5,352 nt of DNA from Gallionellaceae bacterium (GTDB lineage: Bacteria > Pseudomonadota > Gammaproteobacteria > Burkholderiales > Gallionellaceae): the NCBI GenBank assembly GCA_030646595.1, contig JAUSKS010000284.1, forward strand, positions 1 to 5,352. Direction: 5' to 3'. Of the stretch, positions 1-5,352 are shown piece after piece. The notes under the pieces are model-generated. The model did no database searches, was not told the origin of the DNA, and worked only from the letters and a program-made list of their open reading frames with translations. A program made the translations under genes and the position numbers. Each line of letters starts with the position of its first letter. The first letter of the stretch is position 1.

Positions 1-582
1 CTTTCTGGCCCCATTCTTCTGTTGCCTCGTTTTGCCCAGGGCTGCATCGTAACTACAAATTTTGACGATGCAATCGAAAAAACCTACGAAAAGGATGCCG
101 GTAAATTTGAGGCGTACATGCATGGCACTCAAGATCACAACTTCTTCCAGCGCCTTGTGCGCGGTGACCGGTGTTTGCTCAAGCTTCATGGTGATGCTGA
201 AAATTTTGCGACGCACATTCTAACGAAAGCTCAATATGAAGAGGCCTATGGCGAACCGTTCGATTTCCACAAACCCTTACCAAAGGCGCTTCGGCAGATT
301 TACATTTCTCAATCGCTGCTGTTTCTAGGATGCAGTCTTGATCAAGACTGGACGCTGGAACTATTCAAGAAAGCGAAAGAGGAAGATGCATACCAAATAC
401 CCAATCACTACGCAATTCTTCCTGCGCCAACAGACGAGCAGGTGAGACAACAAAAGACTTCCACACTTCTTGCGCTTAACATTCATCCATTCTGGTATCC
501 GGATGGTCAGCATGACTACGTGGAAAAGCTTTTGCAGTTGGTAGTAGCTGTGACTGAGAAGCGCGTTGCATATAACGGGTAA
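1..582 (+). CDS. SIR2-like domain protein, C-terminal part (5' end outside window)
   Basis: The frame is open from base 1, with no upstream stop and no convincing start. The TTG at 22 is internal to conserved sequence, so this is the last 193 codons of a longer gene. Numbering from base 1, visible SIR2-type motifs are TTNFD at residues 18-22 (N20 would contact NAD), KLHGD at 61-65 (H63 in the place of the SIR2 catalytic His), and [10 protein letters not shown] at 108-117, the late Rossmann strand typical of the SIR2_2 family (PF13289). The C-terminal HPFWYP segment also fits that family. The N-terminal GAG-type NAD loop is missing and should lie upstream. Bacterial relatives often act as cytoplasmic NADases in phage defence (ThsA, DSR, SIR2-Argonaute partners); that activity is inferred here. 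The protein ends soon after the domain, so there is no C-terminal sensor domain. The stop lies 10 bases before hsdR, suggesting co-transcription. Three sampled lines average about 44% GC, lower than most of hsdR. Confidence 0.85.
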   Translation, partial: LSGPILLLPRFAQGCIVTTNFDDAIEKTYEKDAGKFEAYMHGTQDHNFFQRLVRGDRCLLKLHGDAENFATHILTKAQYEEAYGEPFDFHKPLPKALRQIYISQSLLFLGCSLDQDWTLELFKKAKEEDAYQIPNHYAILPAPTDEQVRQQKTSTLLALNIHPFWYPDGQHDYVEKLLQLVVAVTEKRVAYNG

Positions 583-585
583 GGA
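581..585 (+). promoter_or_regulatory. Ribosome binding site of hsdR, overlapping the SIR2-like stop codon
   Basis: AAGGA lies 7 bases before the ATG at 593, an ideal Shine-Dalgarno position. Its first two bases are the last two bases of the TAA stop at 580-582. This decides the hsdR start in favour of 593 over the in-frame ATG at 566, which lies inside the preceding gene and has no comparable site. It also implies that ribosomes finishing the SIR2-like gene can reinitiate on hsdR. Confidence 0.75.
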
Positions 586-592
586 AGATCGA

Positions 593-3739
<3,147 letters not shown>

Positions 3740-3795
3740 TAATGACAGAAATATATTCTGACCGTGACGCATCACGTCTCTACAGGTAAAGCAAC

Positions 3796-5058
3796 ATGAC
3801 CATCTGGCAACAACTTTTCACCCGTCGCATGTTGATCTGCGTATTCACTGGCTTCAGTTCCGGTCTGCCGCTGTATCTGCTGTTTAATTTATTACCCGCA
3901 TGGCTGCGCTCAGAGCACGTTGACCTCAAGACTATCGGCCTGTTTGCGCTGATTCAGTTTCCCTACACCTGGAAGTTCTTATGGTCGCCGCTGCTGGATC
4001 GCTATGCCATTCCATTACTGGGCCGCCGCCGTGGCTGGATGGTGCTTACCCAAGTCAGCTTGCTGGCAGTGATTGCCGCCATGGGCGGATTTTCGCCGCA
4101 AAGTGATTTAACTACCATCGTCTGGATTACCACCTTGCTGGCTTTTCTCAGCGCCACACAAGACATTGTGCTGGATGCCTATCGCAGGGAATTATTGGCC
4201 GACAGCGAATTGGGCTTAGGCAGCGCCGTGCATGTGAATGCCTATCGCATTGCTGGCTTGGTGCCGGGTTCGTTGGCATTGATACTGGCCGACTTTCTGC
4301 CGTGGGATTTGGTGTTCATCATCACTGCCCTGTTCATGTTGCCCGGCATTGCCATGACGTTAGTGATTAAGGAGCCACGGGTTGATGTTGTCCCCAAAAC
4401 CCTGCGCGATGCGGTGATCGAGCCTTTTCACGAATTTATCACGCGCAATGGTTGGAACAGCGCTTTGCTGATTCTGGCTTTTCTGTTCTTCTACAAGCTC
4501 GGTGACAGCATGTGTACTGCACTGGCCACGCCGTTTTATCTGGATATGGGATTTTCCAAAACCGACATCGGCCTCATCGCCAAAAACGCCGGGCTGTGGC
4601 CATCGGTTATTGGCGGCATGATAGGCGGCTTGTGGATGCTGAAGATCGGCATCAACCGCGCGCTGTGGCTGTTTGGTGTGGTGCAGCTATTGGCCATCTT
4701 TGGTTTTGCCTGGCTGGCTTCTGTGGGCCATCACGCCGACATTACTGCTGTGGAACGTACTCAACTGGCCATCGTGATTGGTCTTGAAGCATTGGGCGTA
4801 GGGTTGGGCACCGCGGCTTTTGTTGCTTTCATTGCACGCACTACCCACCCGGCTTACACCGCTACGCAATTTGCTTTGTTCACCAGCTTGATGGCCATCC
4901 CACGCACCTTCGCCAATGCCGCTACCGGCTGGCTGGTAGAGATCATGGGCTGGACAGGGTTTTTTCTGCTGTGCGCGTTGCTGGCCGTGCCGGGTATGTT
5001 GCTGCTGCTTAAGGTCGCGCCGTGGAATGAACAGGTCGGAAATAAAGAAGCAGTTTAA
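3796..5058 (+). CDS. ampG: AmpG-family MFS transporter (muropeptide permease)
   Basis: This is a predicted inner-membrane major facilitator permease. The AmpG family imports anhydromuropeptides (GlcNAc-anhMurNAc peptides) from the periplasm for cell-wall recycling, and in species with AmpR/AmpC this supplies the beta-lactamase-inducing signal. Recognisable AmpG signatures are TGFSSGLPLYL at residues 18-28, KFLWSPLLDRY 60-70, GRRRGW 76-81, SATQDIVLDAYRREL 119-133, YLDMGFSKTDIGL 248-260 and ATQFALFTSLMAIPR 356-370. About 12 hydrophobic helices can be counted (near 11-33, 45-64, 83-99, 105-124, 147-166, 170-191, 222-240, 258-280, 288-310, 322-347, 358-379 and 384-405). At 420 aa it is shorter than E. 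coli AmpG (491 aa), whose family has two extra helices, so it is a compact 12-helix form. The ATG at 3796 has only a weak AGG Shine-Dalgarno (3784-3786). No operon partner is visible, and no ampC, ampD or ampR lies in the window. Substrate specificity is inferred from family membership. Confidence 0.88.
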   Translation: MTIWQQLFTRRMLICVFTGFSSGLPLYLLFNLLPAWLRSEHVDLKTIGLFALIQFPYTWKFLWSPLLDRYAIPLLGRRRGWMVLTQVSLLAVIAAMGGFSPQSDLTTIVWITTLLAFLSATQDIVLDAYRRELLADSELGLGSAVHVNAYRIAGLVPGSLALILADFLPWDLVFIITALFMLPGIAMTLVIKEPRVDVVPKTLRDAVIEPFHEFITRNGWNSALLILAFLFFYKLGDSMCTALATPFYLDMGFSKTDIGLIAKNAGLWPSVIGGMIGGLWMLKIGINRALWLFGVVQLLAIFGFAWLASVGHHADITAVERTQLAIVIGLEALGVGLGTAAFVAFIARTTHPAYTATQFALFTSLMAIPRTFANAATGWLVEIMGWTGFFLLCALLAVPGMLLLLKVAPWNEQVGNKEAV

Positions 5059-5060
5059 TT

Positions 5061-5204
5061 CTAGAAAAAATAATTGGCCACAGAGAACACAGAGCTCACA
5101 GAGAAAAACAATGGATGGTCGTTAATGATCTACTCACTTATCGGGTAAGCATTAAAAATGTGTTAAATCCACACGCTCTCTGTGAGCTCTGTGTTCTCTG
5201 TGGC
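5061..5204 (-). terminator. Possible terminator of tRNA-Pro formed by the inverted repeat
   Basis: Read on the minus strand, tRNA-Pro transcription enters the inverted repeat 23 bases past the CCA end. The 28-bp stem is followed by a short gap and a run of six T's (complement of A's at 5065-5070). A strong stem plus T-run fits intrinsic termination, but the 72-base loop is far larger than in typical terminators and six bases separate stem and T-run, so this is tentative. On the plus strand no T-run directly follows the stem; there is only a 12-bp palindrome around CTGCAG at 5207-5218. Confidence 0.35.
5077..5204. repeat. 128-bp inverted-repeat element with CACAGAG-periodic arms
   Basis: Two perfect 28-bp arms (5077-5104 and 5177-5204, inverted) flank a 72-base core (5105-5176). 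Each arm contains three CACAGAG heptamers spaced exactly 9 bp apart; in the left arm they start at 5079, 5088 and 5097, separated by AA and CT. The core shows no convincing gene. No target-site duplication is evident (TAATTG before, TTAAAC after). It lies between convergent ampG and tRNA-Pro. From memory, CACAGAG-rich intergenic repeats like this recur in many environmental proteobacterial genomes; that is recollection, not something the window shows. It could be a MITE- or REP-like mobile repeat, or a structural terminator element. Confidence 0.85.
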
Positions 5205-5227
5205 TTAAACTGCAGTTTTAGGTTAGT

Positions 5228-5304
<77 letters not shown>

Positions 5305-5352
5305 ACAAAAAACGACATTGGAATTAAAACTGTCGCGTGGCGGCAAAGTCCG

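Noticed and set aside
22..24. TTG at 22 as start of the SIR2-like gene
   Set aside because: The frame is open to base 1, and the family needs about 100 more N-terminal residues, including the NAD-binding loop, so the gene begins before the window.
566..592. Alternative upstream start for hsdR
   Set aside because: It lies inside the SIR2-like gene and has no good ribosome site, while 593 has AAGGA at the right distance.
3752..3757. TATATT as a -10 box for an ampG promoter
   Set aside because: It matches five of six consensus bases, but no -35 lies at 16-18 bases; the nearest TTGGCC (3724-3729) is 22 bases away.
5077..5204. CRISPR-like array from the repeated CACAGAG units
   Set aside because: The units are 7 bp at a 9-bp period with two-base gaps and are mirrored as inverted arms; there are no spacers or cas genes.
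5318..5346. Minus-strand promoter for tRNA-Pro (TTGCCG, 17 bases, TCCAAT)
   Set aside because: Each hexamer matches only four of six consensus bases, and the window ends just beyond, so a better promoter could lie outside.

Overview
The window suggests a Gram-negative proteobacterium, perhaps a beta- or gammaproteobacterium. It carries an AmpG-type muropeptide permease, which belongs to Gram-negative peptidoglycan recycling, and a tRNA-Pro gene with an encoded CCA end. GC is moderate. The species cannot be fixed from this sequence alone.

Layout. Bases 1-582 hold the 3' part of a SIR2-like (NAD-binding/NADase-type) gene whose 5' end lies before the window. Ten bases after its stop comes a complete type I restriction endonuclease subunit gene, hsdR (593-3739, 1048 aa). 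All the nuclease and helicase motifs I looked for are present. After a 56-base gap comes a 420-aa AmpG-family transporter on the same strand (3796-5058). The 169 bases between ampG and the tRNA hold a striking 128-bp element with perfect 28-bp inverted arms, each made of CACAGAG units at a 9-bp period. A tRNA-Pro(CGG) gene lies on the minus strand (5228-5304), convergent with ampG.

How the genes work together. The SIR2-like gene and hsdR look like the 3' end of a type I restriction-modification operon; hsdM and hsdS would be expected upstream, outside the window. The SIR2-like gene sits directly before hsdR and appears translationally coupled to it. This is the position held by the anticodon nuclease gene prrC in the EcoprrI locus. 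The most interesting hypothesis here is therefore an NAD-depleting abortive-infection effector guarding a type I restriction system. AmpG and the tRNA look like ordinary chromosomal genes that mark the edge of the defence cassette. Its right border probably lies in the gap 3740-3795.
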